From contig CAYVCG010000052.1 in the NCBI GenBank assembly GCA_964449985.1, forward strand, positions 1 to 14,755: a stretch of DNA of 14,755 nt. The letters run 5' to 3'. Source of the DNA: CAYVCG01 sp964449985. GTDB taxonomy: Bacteria; Bacillota; Clostridia; Lachnospirales; WRAX01. The stretch's first letter is position 1; each line of letters begins with the position of its first letter. The notes below the pieces were generated by a model that worked only from the letters and a program-made list of their open reading frames with translations, searched no databases and had not been told where the DNA came from. Both the position numbers and the translations under genes were made by a program. Shown piece after piece: positions 1 through 6,983 of the stretch.

Positions 1-30
1 CAGGTTTCCTTGTGTGATTTCCTTAGCGGC
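1..30 (-). pseudogene. HAMP continuation of the chemoreceptor beyond the in-frame TAA (partial)
   Basis: Reading on past the TAA at 33-31 in the same minus-strand frame gives AAKEITQGNL up to the window edge. This is a normal HAMP segment: the Gly of QGNL lies 14 residues after the Pro of AGPV, the spacing of intact HAMP domains, with the stop taking the place of one residue. The rest of the receptor, if present, lies outside the window. The gene looks disrupted by a single nonsense codon, although an assembly error or read-through cannot be excluded. Confidence 0.65.
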
Positions 31-696
31 TTATCCGGCGGCAATGACAGGGCCGGCTATAGATTTTGTTATTATCACAACAATAAACATGCTCAAAATC
101 ACGGCTATAATCGGCATGGTAAGCGTTATAAGCTCAGACGACACAATAGTATTGTTTGCTGATAAAATCTGATCGCTTGAGTTGATATCCTCATTATTAG
201 ATATCTGAGTAAGAATTTGGGACGCCATCTCGAACGTAGGCATGTATGTAGTGATAAATAAAGAAAGAGCTTTATTTATATTATCTTGATCAAATGTAAG
301 AATATAGCTAGAAATTTGTTGCCGTATTGGTGCGGCGTCATTAATATATTTTTCAAAATCATTCATAAGCTTAGAATCCACATGGGAAACAGTTTTAAAC
401 TCGTTCATTGAATCCACAAGGCGCTGTCTATCTGAATTGGCGGAGTCAATATAAGTCTGAATAACAGAACGTTCATTAGAAGCAAGGGCAACAGCTAAAT
501 TCTTTTCAATAGAAATTAAGTCTTTTCTCATTTGCAAAATAAGCTTTGTGTTTGGCAAGGCATCTTCAGATAACGCTTTAATACAATCACTGAGCTTTGA
601 AACATTAAGGTACGCTATGGTCCCAAGAGCAATAAACATTGCTAACACGACTCCGAACCCAATAAATAGCTTAGTTTTGATTTTAAAATTTTTCAT
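31..696 (-). CDS. Methyl-accepting chemotaxis protein, N-terminal sensor half (stops early in HAMP)
   Basis: The 221-residue product has the start of a transmembrane chemoreceptor: a short basic N-terminus, TM1 at about residues 9-31, a mostly helical extracytoplasmic segment (about 32-185) resembling four-helix-bundle MCP sensor domains, and TM2 at about 189-211. It then enters a HAMP linker (ITKSIAGPV) and stops at a TAA. Complete receptors of this family run past 500 residues and need HAMP plus a long coiled-coil signalling tail to control CheA, so this product alone should not signal. The ATG at 696-694 is supported by AGGAGG (minus strand, 710-705) at good spacing. The frame resumes directly after the stop with HAMP-like residues, so this is most likely the 5' half of a nonsense-interrupted gene. 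Family assignment is secure; the ligand is unknown. Confidence 0.85.
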   Translation of the reverse strand: MKNFKIKTKLFIGFGVVLAMFIALGTIAYLNVSKLSDCIKALSEDALPNTKLILQMRKDLISIEKNLAVALASNERSVIQTYIDSANSDRQRLVDSMNEFKTVSHVDSKLMNDFEKYINDAAPIRQQISSYILTFDQDNINKALSLFITTYMPTFEMASQILTQISNNEDINSSDQILSANNTIVSSELITLTMPIIAVILSMFIVVIITKSIAGPVIAAG

Positions 697-820
697 AGAA
701 ATGACCTCCTATAAAAGTATTTTCTAAAAATTTATCAATTTGCTGTAATATGTATATTAAGACGTTATACATACATAGCACAACAAAGCTATTTTAATAT
801 CGGCTATTGCTTTACAATAT

Positions 821-848
821 ATTATACATCAGGATTTGAAATAAACAA
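821..848 (-). promoter_or_regulatory. Probable sigma-A promoter of the chemoreceptor gene
   Basis: On the minus strand, TTGTTT (848-843) and a perfect TATAAT (826-821) are separated by 16 nt, about 125 nt upstream of the receptor ATG. The -10 box is consensus and the -35 box matches 3 of 6. No other minus-strand gene starts between here and the receptor. Confidence 0.5.
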
Positions 849-879
849 GATGCACAATTGATTTGCCCTATAATGAAAC

Positions 880-897
880 GTGACATAAATGTGACAC
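880..897. repeat. Phased direct repeat GTGACA-N5-GTGACA
   Basis: Two copies of GTGACA begin at 880 and 891, an 11-bp period of about one helical turn, in otherwise AT-rich sequence. They lie roughly 30 bp upstream of the -35 box of the chemoreceptor promoter, where an activator such as a response regulator could bind. The regulator is not identifiable from sequence. Confidence 0.3.
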
Positions 898-916
898 GGA
901 ATAGCATTTTTAGACA

Positions 917-946
917 ACAAAAAGGCATCCTTTAATTAGATGCCCT
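917..946 (-). terminator. Rho-independent terminator of the csp-sleC operon
   Basis: GGCATC (924-929) pairs with GATGCC (939-944) across a 9-nt loop. On the minus strand the stem is followed at once by TTTTTGTT. It starts just 11 nt after the sleC stop codon and is oriented to end that transcript; the plus strand lacks a T-tract. Confidence 0.75.
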
Positions 947-957
947 GTTACTAGAAT

Positions 958-2241
958 TTAAACTAACTCTGCTAACTTTTTAACTGCAACATAAACATCA
1001 GAAATTTTATACCATGTTCCTATATCTACAATTCCTGTTGCAGGTAGTCTGAATATCTCTTGAAATCTTTCGACTGCTGCTAGTGTTCCTTGGCCAAAAA
1101 TACCATCAACCTTCATCTTTTTTATTGCCGGGTAATTATCTGATATAGCGTTTAGCTGCTCTTGTATTACCCTAACATTATCTCCACTTGAGCCCATCTG
1201 TAAGTTTGGCCCATTAAAAGATTTGGGAACACCCTCAACCTTTTCAGCTTCCATAAGGAAAACCTCGTTTCCATAATAGTTTTTTAATATCTCTACATGG
1301 CCATATCCTTGATCACCAAGGCTTTTGGATCCCCATTGTGACATCCAATTAGGGCAAAGGGATTTTTTTCCATCACAATACTGGGTGAATAACGGTTGCC
1401 TTATTTCGGGTTTTGTAACATATGTGTTAAAAATTTCATCAACTATAACTGATAGCTCTTGAAAGATATTGCGGCCATAGTTAAACGCATGATCAAAAGC
1501 AGTCGAATTAGTAATTGTAAAGTTATACCCCTTGCCCCTATACCATTCGGTATAAACTCTATTAAGTGTAAACGAAATAATCGCCAAGATATTTGCTGTT
1601 ATCGTAGATTCAGGCCAGTTTGAATATATTTCACAGCTAGCAACGTTTTTAACATAGTCTTTAAAAGGCACCCTGTAGTTTTGAGCTGTTTTATCTGTAG
1701 GAACCCCATTATGAACAATAACAAACTCAGGAATAACGACTTTTGGGAGCACAACAAAACCTGTTGACGGAGGTAATTCCTTAACGGAATCCTCCGGTAT
1801 TTTAGGAGGATATGTTCCCCAAAGAACCGGCTCTGCGATTGTAAATACCTCAGGTTGGCCACCAAAATCAACACTTGGCCGAAGCCTTGCATCTTGGCAG
1901 GCGGTTGCATTAGGGAAAATCTGCACACCTTTTACTTTCATCGGTTCGTACCCTTCCATTGTTATACTAACGTCATACTCACTGTATGGCTTTGGCTGCC
2001 CTGGCTCCATTGAGTATTCCACGGGTGGAGCTGCAAGGTTTATTTCAGGTGTTTGGCCTGATGAATCGGTTATTAGTTCTTCTATTATTTTCGAATCGTC
2101 TCCATGGGCAGTTACTCGAACAATGGCGTTGCTTGCCGGCTTACCGACATCAATGGCAAAAGTCCCCACCTGTAGTCTTCCTTCTCCAGGCAAATCTGCT
2201 TTACCGTAAATATCCTGCATTGTATAGCGCTTATACTGCAT
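958..2241 (-). CDS. sleC: SleC-like spore cortex-lytic enzyme (lytic transglycosylase zymogen), one peptidoglycan-binding domain
   Basis: The 427 residues have the SleC layout and nearly the length of the C. difficile and C. perfringens enzymes (about 425-440). Residues 1 to about 125 form a beta-rich N-terminal domain resembling carboxypeptidase-regulatory folds, the expected propeptide. A Pro-rich linker (about 126-170) follows, then a SpoIID-like catalytic domain (about 188-335) with DYVKNVASCEIYSNWP, where Glu204 aligns with the SpoIID catalytic glutamate, and MSQWGSKSLGDQGY near its end. A PG_binding_1 domain covers about 345-420. In the family, SleC is stored inactive in the spore and is cut by a Csp protease at germination, then cleaves cortex glycan strands. 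The Csp gene lies 45 nt upstream, in the same operon. GGAGG (minus strand, 2253-2249) supports this ATG. No signal peptide is visible, consistent with mother-cell synthesis. Confidence 0.88.
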   Translation of the reverse strand: MQYKRYTMQDIYGKADLPGEGRLQVGTFAIDVGKPASNAIVRVTAHGDDSKIIEELITDSSGQTPEINLAAPPVEYSMEPGQPKPYSEYDVSITMEGYEPMKVKGVQIFPNATACQDARLRPSVDFGGQPEVFTIAEPVLWGTYPPKIPEDSVKELPPSTGFVVLPKVVIPEFVIVHNGVPTDKTAQNYRVPFKDYVKNVASCEIYSNWPESTITANILAIISFTLNRVYTEWYRGKGYNFTITNSTAFDHAFNYGRNIFQELSVIVDEIFNTYVTKPEIRQPLFTQYCDGKKSLCPNWMSQWGSKSLGDQGYGHVEILKNYYGNEVFLMEAEKVEGVPKSFNGPNLQMGSSGDNVRVIQEQLNAISDNYPAIKKMKVDGIFGQGTLAAVERFQEIFRLPATGIVDIGTWYKISDVYVAVKKLAELV

Positions 2242-2270
2242 ACTATTCCTCCGATCAAAAATATATTTTA

Positions 2271-2289
2271 TAATGCAGAGATTGCATTA
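2271..2289 (-). other. Small hairpin between csp and sleC
   Basis: TAATGCA (2271-2277) and TGCATTA (2283-2289) form a perfect 7-bp inverted repeat with a 5-nt loop; the right arm includes the csp stop codon. In the minus-strand mRNA the stem is followed by an AU-rich run just before the sleC ribosome binding site. The stem is GC-poor, so it is probably a weak attenuator, stability or processing element rather than a full terminator. Confidence 0.35.
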
Positions 2290-4206
2290 GGTCTGTTTAC
2301 TCATAATAAACATAATTAAAAGGGCTAACAGATGTCTATTGATGCCATCGTCTTGGGTTTGGGTTTTGTGCTCTTTCTTCATAAGAGCATCAACGCTGCC
2401 TTTACTGATTGTTTGCCCGCCTTTCATATAGTCCTTTAATATGTCCATAGTTTGTTTTAGACATAATGAGCCATATCCCCATTCGGGATTTGGATATGGA
2501 ATTTTCTTTTCTTTAAGCGTGCCTATTTTTAAAAATGCTTTCACGCGCTGTCCGTATAGAAACGGATCATTTTCTTTTATAATCCCCCACTCCATCATTA
2601 ATGCAATAGCGCCCGTTACAAAAGGAGCAGCAATACTGGTTCCTGTAAATGAGTCATACCCTCCTCCTTTTTTAGGAGCAATAATATTAACAGCGGGAGC
2701 AACCAAGTCAGGCTTTACATAAACGTCGTTTCGAGTGTATCCTCTTCCGGAAAAGCTTGCTATGCTATTTAAACGATGGTCATATCCGCCAACAGTTATT
2801 ACTCTTTCAGAAGTTGATGGCAGAGTTAATGTTGTTAACGATGTAGGGATAGAAAATGAGGTTCTTTCAGTAACTATTTCCGTTATGGGAAGCCAGATAT
2901 CATATCTCCCATCGACTACTTCCAGAGCCCTTATTTTTATTTTCCACAAACCCTCCGGTACAGTTTCTTTCAAGGCTTTGATTTGGAAGAATATTTCCTG
3001 GTCTTCATTAAAATGCCGAGGCTGCCCATAGTATACATAAACGCCGGTATCATTAAAGTTAACTACCTTTGACTGATCTGTGTAAGTAATCTCGCCTGTT
3101 GTTTTCCCATTTGGTAAAACCAGCTCGATTGTGAATGTGTCAACAAAGTTTTTCCATAACGTAATAAAAAAAGAGTTTAAGCCTGCTGAGCCGAAAAACT
3201 CTATTGTCGCCATTTCTCCTGTTTGCATTTTTCCAGCATGATGGTGTGCTGCCGATCCTTCGTTTCCGGATGCAACTACTATAGCTGTCTTCCATTTTTG
3301 AGCCATTTCATCAATAAAAGTCTCGAAAAGCGAGCTCCCGTCATGCGAACCGTTGTTCGTGCCAAAGCTTATGTTTACAGATATCGGCATATTAATTCGT
3401 TCTGCTATTGAAACAACATATTTTATTGCCCTCATCATCTCTGTTGTTCGTGTGAAAGATTTTCTGCCCTTTTCTCCAAGTTTAACAGCAATTATAGATG
3501 CTTCGGGCGCAGCGCCCTTGTTTTCTCCTTTGCTTGCTCGCCCATTTCCTGCAGCAACTCCTGCAACTGCCGTTCCATGTCCGTTGTAATCAATTTCTGG
3601 GATAATTGTGTATGGATCTTCGCTTGCTAGTGCCCTGTTTATTTCTTTTTCATCGTATTGAGCACCGTTTCTAAAACCCTCAGGAGGATTTCCAATCGCT
3701 GTTTGATCCCAGATATATAATATTCTTGTCGTTCCGTCATCATTTCTAAAGTCGGGATGTGTGTAATCAATACCAGAATCAATTATCGCAACTATTGTTC
3801 CTTTTCCTGAAAGGTTAAATCCACTTACGCTTTGGACTGGACGAATGCAAGATTCAGTTAAACCTTCGTTAATAGTTATAGCAAGGTTTTTAGGTTTTTC
3901 TATATGCTCAATTTCTTTGTAGCTATTAAGCGTTTCTATCTTTGAGCCTTCTAATGTTACGATGGCATAGTCTTCGCTTAATAGTTCTATCTCAACACCA
4001 AGTTCCTTTTCAATCCTTAGGATGTCTCCATTATATTTTACAATAACCTCCCATGTATTAGTTTCTCTATCATATCCTGATTCCAGCTCGCTGTCGCTAA
4101 ATTCACGCAATTCGGCTTGTGAGGGGATATTAACGGAATTAGAAGAAGCAGATATATTATTGTTTTGTGAGGTGCTTTCGATATCCCACCTATTGTCTGC
4201 AAACAA
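2287..4206 (-). CDS. Csp-type subtilisin-like germination protease (S8 family), active-site triad intact
   Basis: The 639-residue S8 serine protease has the Csp germination-protease layout. The prodomain (about 45-125) contains VKYNGDI and HIEKPK. The subtilase core carries Asp143 (IIDSGID), His210 (NGHGTAVAG), oxyanion Asn315 (ASGNEG) and Ser524 (GTSIAAP). A beta-rich insert of about 130 residues (330-460) between Asn and Ser matches the jelly-roll domain of CspB. Csp proteases activate pro-SleC in clostridial spores, and sleC is the next gene. All catalytic residues are present, unlike the pseudoprotease CspC. The start is TTG at 4206-4204, seven nt after GGAGG; an ATG 18 nt further upstream (4224) overlaps that same GGAGGAGG sequence and is unlikely to be used. 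The tail ends in a hydrophobic HLLALLIMFIM stretch of unknown role. Which of CspA, CspB or CspC it corresponds to is not decidable here. Confidence 0.88.
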   Translation of the reverse strand: MFADNRWDIESTSQNNNISASSNSVNIPSQAELREFSDSELESGYDRETNTWEVIVKYNGDILRIEKELGVEIELLSEDYAIVTLEGSKIETLNSYKEIEHIEKPKNLAITINEGLTESCIRPVQSVSGFNLSGKGTIVAIIDSGIDYTHPDFRNDDGTTRILYIWDQTAIGNPPEGFRNGAQYDEKEINRALASEDPYTIIPEIDYNGHGTAVAGVAAGNGRASKGENKGAAPEASIIAVKLGEKGRKSFTRTTEMMRAIKYVVSIAERINMPISVNISFGTNNGSHDGSSLFETFIDEMAQKWKTAIVVASGNEGSAAHHHAGKMQTGEMATIEFFGSAGLNSFFITLWKNFVDTFTIELVLPNGKTTGEITYTDQSKVVNFNDTGVYVYYGQPRHFNEDQEIFFQIKALKETVPEGLWKIKIRALEVVDGRYDIWLPITEIVTERTSFSIPTSLTTLTLPSTSERVITVGGYDHRLNSIASFSGRGYTRNDVYVKPDLVAPAVNIIAPKKGGGYDSFTGTSIAAPFVTGAIALMMEWGIIKENDPFLYGQRVKAFLKIGTLKEKKIPYPNPEWGYGSLCLKQTMDILKDYMKGGQTISKGSVDALMKKEHKTQTQDDGINRHLLALLIMFIMSKQT

Positions 4207-4242
4207 ATGAACACCTCCTCCCATAAATATGTAATGCTTTAA

Positions 4243-4521
4243 TTAATAATACGATTCTATTTCATTCAAAGCAATGCGAACATAAACCCATCCATTCAAC
4301 CATGCAAATCCTTTAACATATGTATGACACGTTTTTAAAACATAAAACCAAAATTGTTCGCTTGATTTTAGCCAAATATAAACCATACAGTTTTGAATAT
4401 TTGTTAGTGTATGTAAATCTTCTTCGCAAACTCCTGAAAAACGTTCCGGATGATAACACGGAGGAGAGTTTTGAGGTATTTTTACTGGCTGCTTGTAAAA
4501 AGGTTGATTTATTATTTCCAT
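4243..4521 (-). CDS. Small aromatic- and cysteine-rich protein of unknown function, first gene of the csp-sleC operon
   Basis: The 92-residue product is unusually rich in aromatics (six Trp) and has cysteines at 22, 32, 45 and 65. Its core runs GVCEEDLHTLTNIQNC, then VYIWL, then FWFYVL, then GFAWLNGWVYV, which looks like a small beta-rich domain rather than a membrane segment. There is no signal peptide. The ATG has a strong ribosome binding site, AGGAGG ending 7 nt upstream. The csp start lies 36 nt downstream on the same strand, so the two genes are probably co-transcribed and this protein is probably made during sporulation. It feels like a conserved clostridial family, but I cannot name a domain. 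A spore-coat or cortex-associated role is inferred from context only. Confidence 0.72.
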   Translation of the reverse strand: MEIINQPFYKQPVKIPQNSPPCYHPERFSGVCEEDLHTLTNIQNCMVYIWLKSSEQFWFYVLKTCHTYVKGFAWLNGWVYVRIALNEIESYY

Positions 4522-4563
4522 ATAGTCCCTCCTGTATTTAATTTTAGCCGAAGATCCTCTTTT

Positions 4564-4592
4564 CAGTATATGCTTTTAAAATCTAGAAAGTG
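4564..4592 (-). promoter_or_regulatory. Candidate sporulation promoter of the orf92-csp-sleC operon
   Basis: On the minus strand CATATACT (4572-4565) fits the mother-cell -10 pattern CATANNNT, and an AC dinucleotide lies 17 nt upstream (4591-4590), as in sigma-K-type promoters of Bacillus. It lies 42 nt before the first ATG of the operon. The -35 match is only two bases, so the sigma factor is a guess. The same CWTATACTG core appears upstream of the divergent sleC paralogue. Confidence 0.35.
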
Positions 4593-4741
4593 ATAAAAAA
4601 ATTGCTTATTCACAATTATTATTTCAAAACTGATTATATAAGGAAGCTAATAAAAAAGTGATTAAGCTTTAAAAGTGTAAAGGCTTGGCACATTTTATTT
4701 TTATATGCAATTTTATGTAACATTTAATTAAAAACCAAAAT

Positions 4742-4765
4742 ACAGTATATTATATCTTATACTGT
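4742..4765. promoter_or_regulatory. Perfect 8-bp dyad in the promoter region of the second sleC
   Basis: ACAGTATA (4742-4749) and TATACTGT (4758-4765) form a perfect inverted repeat with an 8-bp spacer, 44 nt upstream of the chosen ATG. The right half contains CTTATACTG, which resembles the candidate -10 element of the divergent operon. It could be a repressor or activator site overlapping the promoter. It is AT-rich and lacks a T-tract, so a terminator is unlikely. The rest of 4522-4809 is AT-rich with no gene seen. Confidence 0.4.
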
Positions 4766-4809
4766 TTTGCAGGCTAATAAAGTTAATGTAACAGACAGGG
4801 GTGTTATAC

Positions 4810-6945
4810 ATGGGTAGAGGAAAACTAAAAATAGAGGTTTTTACCGGTAGCCAATCCCTCCCGGTAAATAAGGCAGATATTAAAATAAAAGGCAGCGGCG
4901 GCAGAATTCTATATGAATTGGCTACAAATGAAAATGGCATTGCAGAAACTGTAGAGCTTGACGCGCCAGCCAAAAGTAATTCATTAGATCCATATAATCC
5001 AGGGCCATTCTATTTAAGCTATGATGTGGAAATTAACGCAAAAGGCTATGACACAACTATTATTAGAGGTGTACAAATCTTTGATGAAGAAGTATCACTT
5101 TTACCTGTCAATCTAATACCAATGAGTGCAGAGCCGACCAGAACTATCTATGTAAATGAGGTTAACATACCGGCTCCTGCTGTAGAAATGAACGTGACAA
5201 GACAGCAAGAATCATTTCTTCCAAAGGGCAAAATACTGCAAGATGTAATCATTCCGGATAAAGTTATAGTCCATTTGGGAAGACCAAACTCTGCAGCAGA
5301 AAACGTCACGGTTCCATTCCAATACTACATCAAAAACGTTGCTTCAAGCGAAATCTATCCAACATGGCCGCAGAACGCTTTGGTTGCAAACATTTACTGT
5401 CATATTTCATTAATTCTTAACAGGATTTATACCGAATGGTATCCAAGTAAAGGTTATTCATTTAATATTACAAATTCAACAGCATATGACCAAGCCTTTG
5501 TTTTTGGCAGAAATATCTTTGAAAACATAAGCAACATCGTTGATGAAATATTTAATTATTACGTAAGGCGTCAGGGTCGCAAAGAGCCGTATTTTACGGA
5601 ATACTGCAATGGAACGACTTCGACATGCCCGGGTCTTTCTCAATGGGGTACTGTTACTCTTGCAGAAAAGGGTATGCGCCCTCTTGAAATATTGAAATAT
5701 TACTACCCGGATGATATAGAGCTTGTTGAATGCAAGAAGATTTCATCAGTGTATGAATCGTATCCCGGTACTCCTCTGCGTGAAGGCTCAAGTGGAGCTA
5801 ACGTTCAAAGGATGCAAAATTACTTGAATCGTATAAGGGTAAACTATCCACTTATACCAGAAATTAAAAATCCAAACGGTTTTTTCGGCAGCGATACAAC
5901 GACAGCAGTAAAGGTTTTTCAAGAAACATTTAGTTTGATAGCAGACGGCATTATAGGAAAAGGAACTTGGTATAAAATTTCATCAATATATACAGCTATT
6001 AAAAAGCTTTCAGAGCTTGGCAGCGAAGGAGAATATATAGATGTTGGGCTTAATCCTCCTTCAACTGTTGTTAAGGAAGGCTCTAAAGGATCAGATGTTG
6101 TTCAGTTGCAATTCTTATTAAACTATATATCACAATTTTATCCGGGTGTTTTGCCTGTTATTGAAAATGGATATTTCGATAGAACAACACATAATTCTGT
6201 CGTAACATTCCAAAGCCTATTTGGATTAAAACCAGACGGCATTGTTGGAGCAACAACATGGCGAAAGCTTTTCGAAATCTATTATGGTATAAGAGAAAAT
6301 GTCGCTGTTCCTCCTGATACAAGCGGAACAACCCCAGAATACCCAGGAACATCATTGAAAGTGGGTTCAACTGGGCCGGCTGTTTTGCAAATACAAAAAT
6401 GCTTAAATAATATATCTAAGACATACCCATCAATACCAAAGTTGACGGAGGATGGAAAATTTGGTAGTGGAACACAATCAGCTGTAATAGCATTCCAAAA
6501 AATATTTGGGCTAACGCAAGACGGCATAGTCGGGCCTACTTCATGGAAAAAAATAATGGAGGAATGCAAAAAGACGGGAGTTCCGGAAAGACCATTATAT
6601 CCAGGAACATCACTTAGAGTCGGCTCTAGGGGTGACAATGTTTTGATTATGCAAAAATATTTAAACAAGATTTCTGATTTTTATGCTGCAATTCCAAAAC
6701 TTAAAGCTGATGGTGTTTTTGGCAGTGGAACAGAAGCAGCAGTAAAAGCATATCAAAGATTGTTTGGCTTAACAGCAGATGGCATTATAGGTCCTGCCAC
6801 ATGGAATAGTATTGTGGACAAATATATCGCTTTGTCTAAATCCACATTTGAAGTACAATCGGTTGCTGAAACTAATACTGCCGCACAGGCGATGGGTCTT
6901 ATTTTAATGAAAAATCTTGTATCACGCAATTTTTATAATTTCTAA
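4810..6945 (+). CDS. SleC-like cortex-lytic enzyme with four tandem peptidoglycan-binding domains
   Basis: This 711-residue paralogue of the upstream SleC has the same beta-rich N-terminal domain (1 to about 105), linker, and SpoIID-like catalytic domain (about 168-305) with IKNVASSEIYPTWP, candidate catalytic Glu181 and GLSQWGTVTLAEKG. Four PG_binding_1 repeats follow at about 318-403, 416-492, 511-585 and 597-672, each with a GSxGxxV motif and an F/Y-Q-x-x-F core. The first matches the single domain of the upstream copy (TWYKIS plus a KKL helix); the third and fourth are closest to each other. A 35-residue tail follows. Known SleC enzymes have one such domain, so this copy is about 285 residues longer. 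The start is ATG 4810, six nt after AGGGGTG; the in-frame GTG at 4801 lies within that ribosome binding site. It likely acts on cortex or cell-wall glycan and may be a Csp substrate. Confidence 0.85.
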   Translation: MGRGKLKIEVFTGSQSLPVNKADIKIKGSGGRILYELATNENGIAETVELDAPAKSNSLDPYNPGPFYLSYDVEINAKGYDTTIIRGVQIFDEEVSLLPVNLIPMSAEPTRTIYVNEVNIPAPAVEMNVTRQQESFLPKGKILQDVIIPDKVIVHLGRPNSAAENVTVPFQYYIKNVASSEIYPTWPQNALVANIYCHISLILNRIYTEWYPSKGYSFNITNSTAYDQAFVFGRNIFENISNIVDEIFNYYVRRQGRKEPYFTEYCNGTTSTCPGLSQWGTVTLAEKGMRPLEILKYYYPDDIELVECKKISSVYESYPGTPLREGSSGANVQRMQNYLNRIRVNYPLIPEIKNPNGFFGSDTTTAVKVFQETFSLIADGIIGKGTWYKISSIYTAIKKLSELGSEGEYIDVGLNPPSTVVKEGSKGSDVVQLQFLLNYISQFYPGVLPVIENGYFDRTTHNSVVTFQSLFGLKPDGIVGATTWRKLFEIYYGIRENVAVPPDTSGTTPEYPGTSLKVGSTGPAVLQIQKCLNNISKTYPSIPKLTEDGKFGSGTQSAVIAFQKIFGLTQDGIVGPTSWKKIMEECKKTGVPERPLYPGTSLRVGSRGDNVLIMQKYLNKISDFYAAIPKLKADGVFGSGTEAAVKAYQRLFGLTADGIIGPATWNSIVDKYIALSKSTFEVQSVAETNTAAQAMGLILMKNLVSRNFYNF
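5761..6825 (+). repeat. Four tandem PG_binding_1 domain repeats within the second sleC
   Basis: Coding repeats at about 5761-6018, 6055-6285, 6340-6564 and 6598-6825, each about 75-86 codons, joined by linkers of 11-18 residues. Three begin with YPGT and all share GS-x-G near the start and a DG-I-[IV]-G turn. Repeats 3 and 4 share runs such as CCAGGAACATCA at the DNA level, suggesting the most recent duplication. Confidence 0.8.
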
Positions 6946-6983
6946 GTAAATGATGATTTAATCAGCATTTATTTAAATAGCAA

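Noticed and set aside
869..874. TATAAT on the plus strand upstream of the chemoreceptor
   Set aside because: No plus-strand gene follows for nearly 4 kb and no -35 box lies at a proper distance; AT-rich chance match.
1599..1928. 109-codon minus-strand frame overlapping sleC in another frame
   Set aside because: Same strand but out of frame with a well-supported SleC; composition and motifs are not protein-like.
4320..4541. 73-codon plus-strand frame opposite the 92-residue gene
   Set aside because: No ribosome binding site and low-quality composition; the minus-strand gene has a strong AGGAGG and operon context.
6282..6668. 128-codon minus-strand open frame inside the second sleC
   Set aside because: Antisense to the repeat-containing coding region; its apparent repeats only mirror the PG_binding_1 repeats on the other strand.
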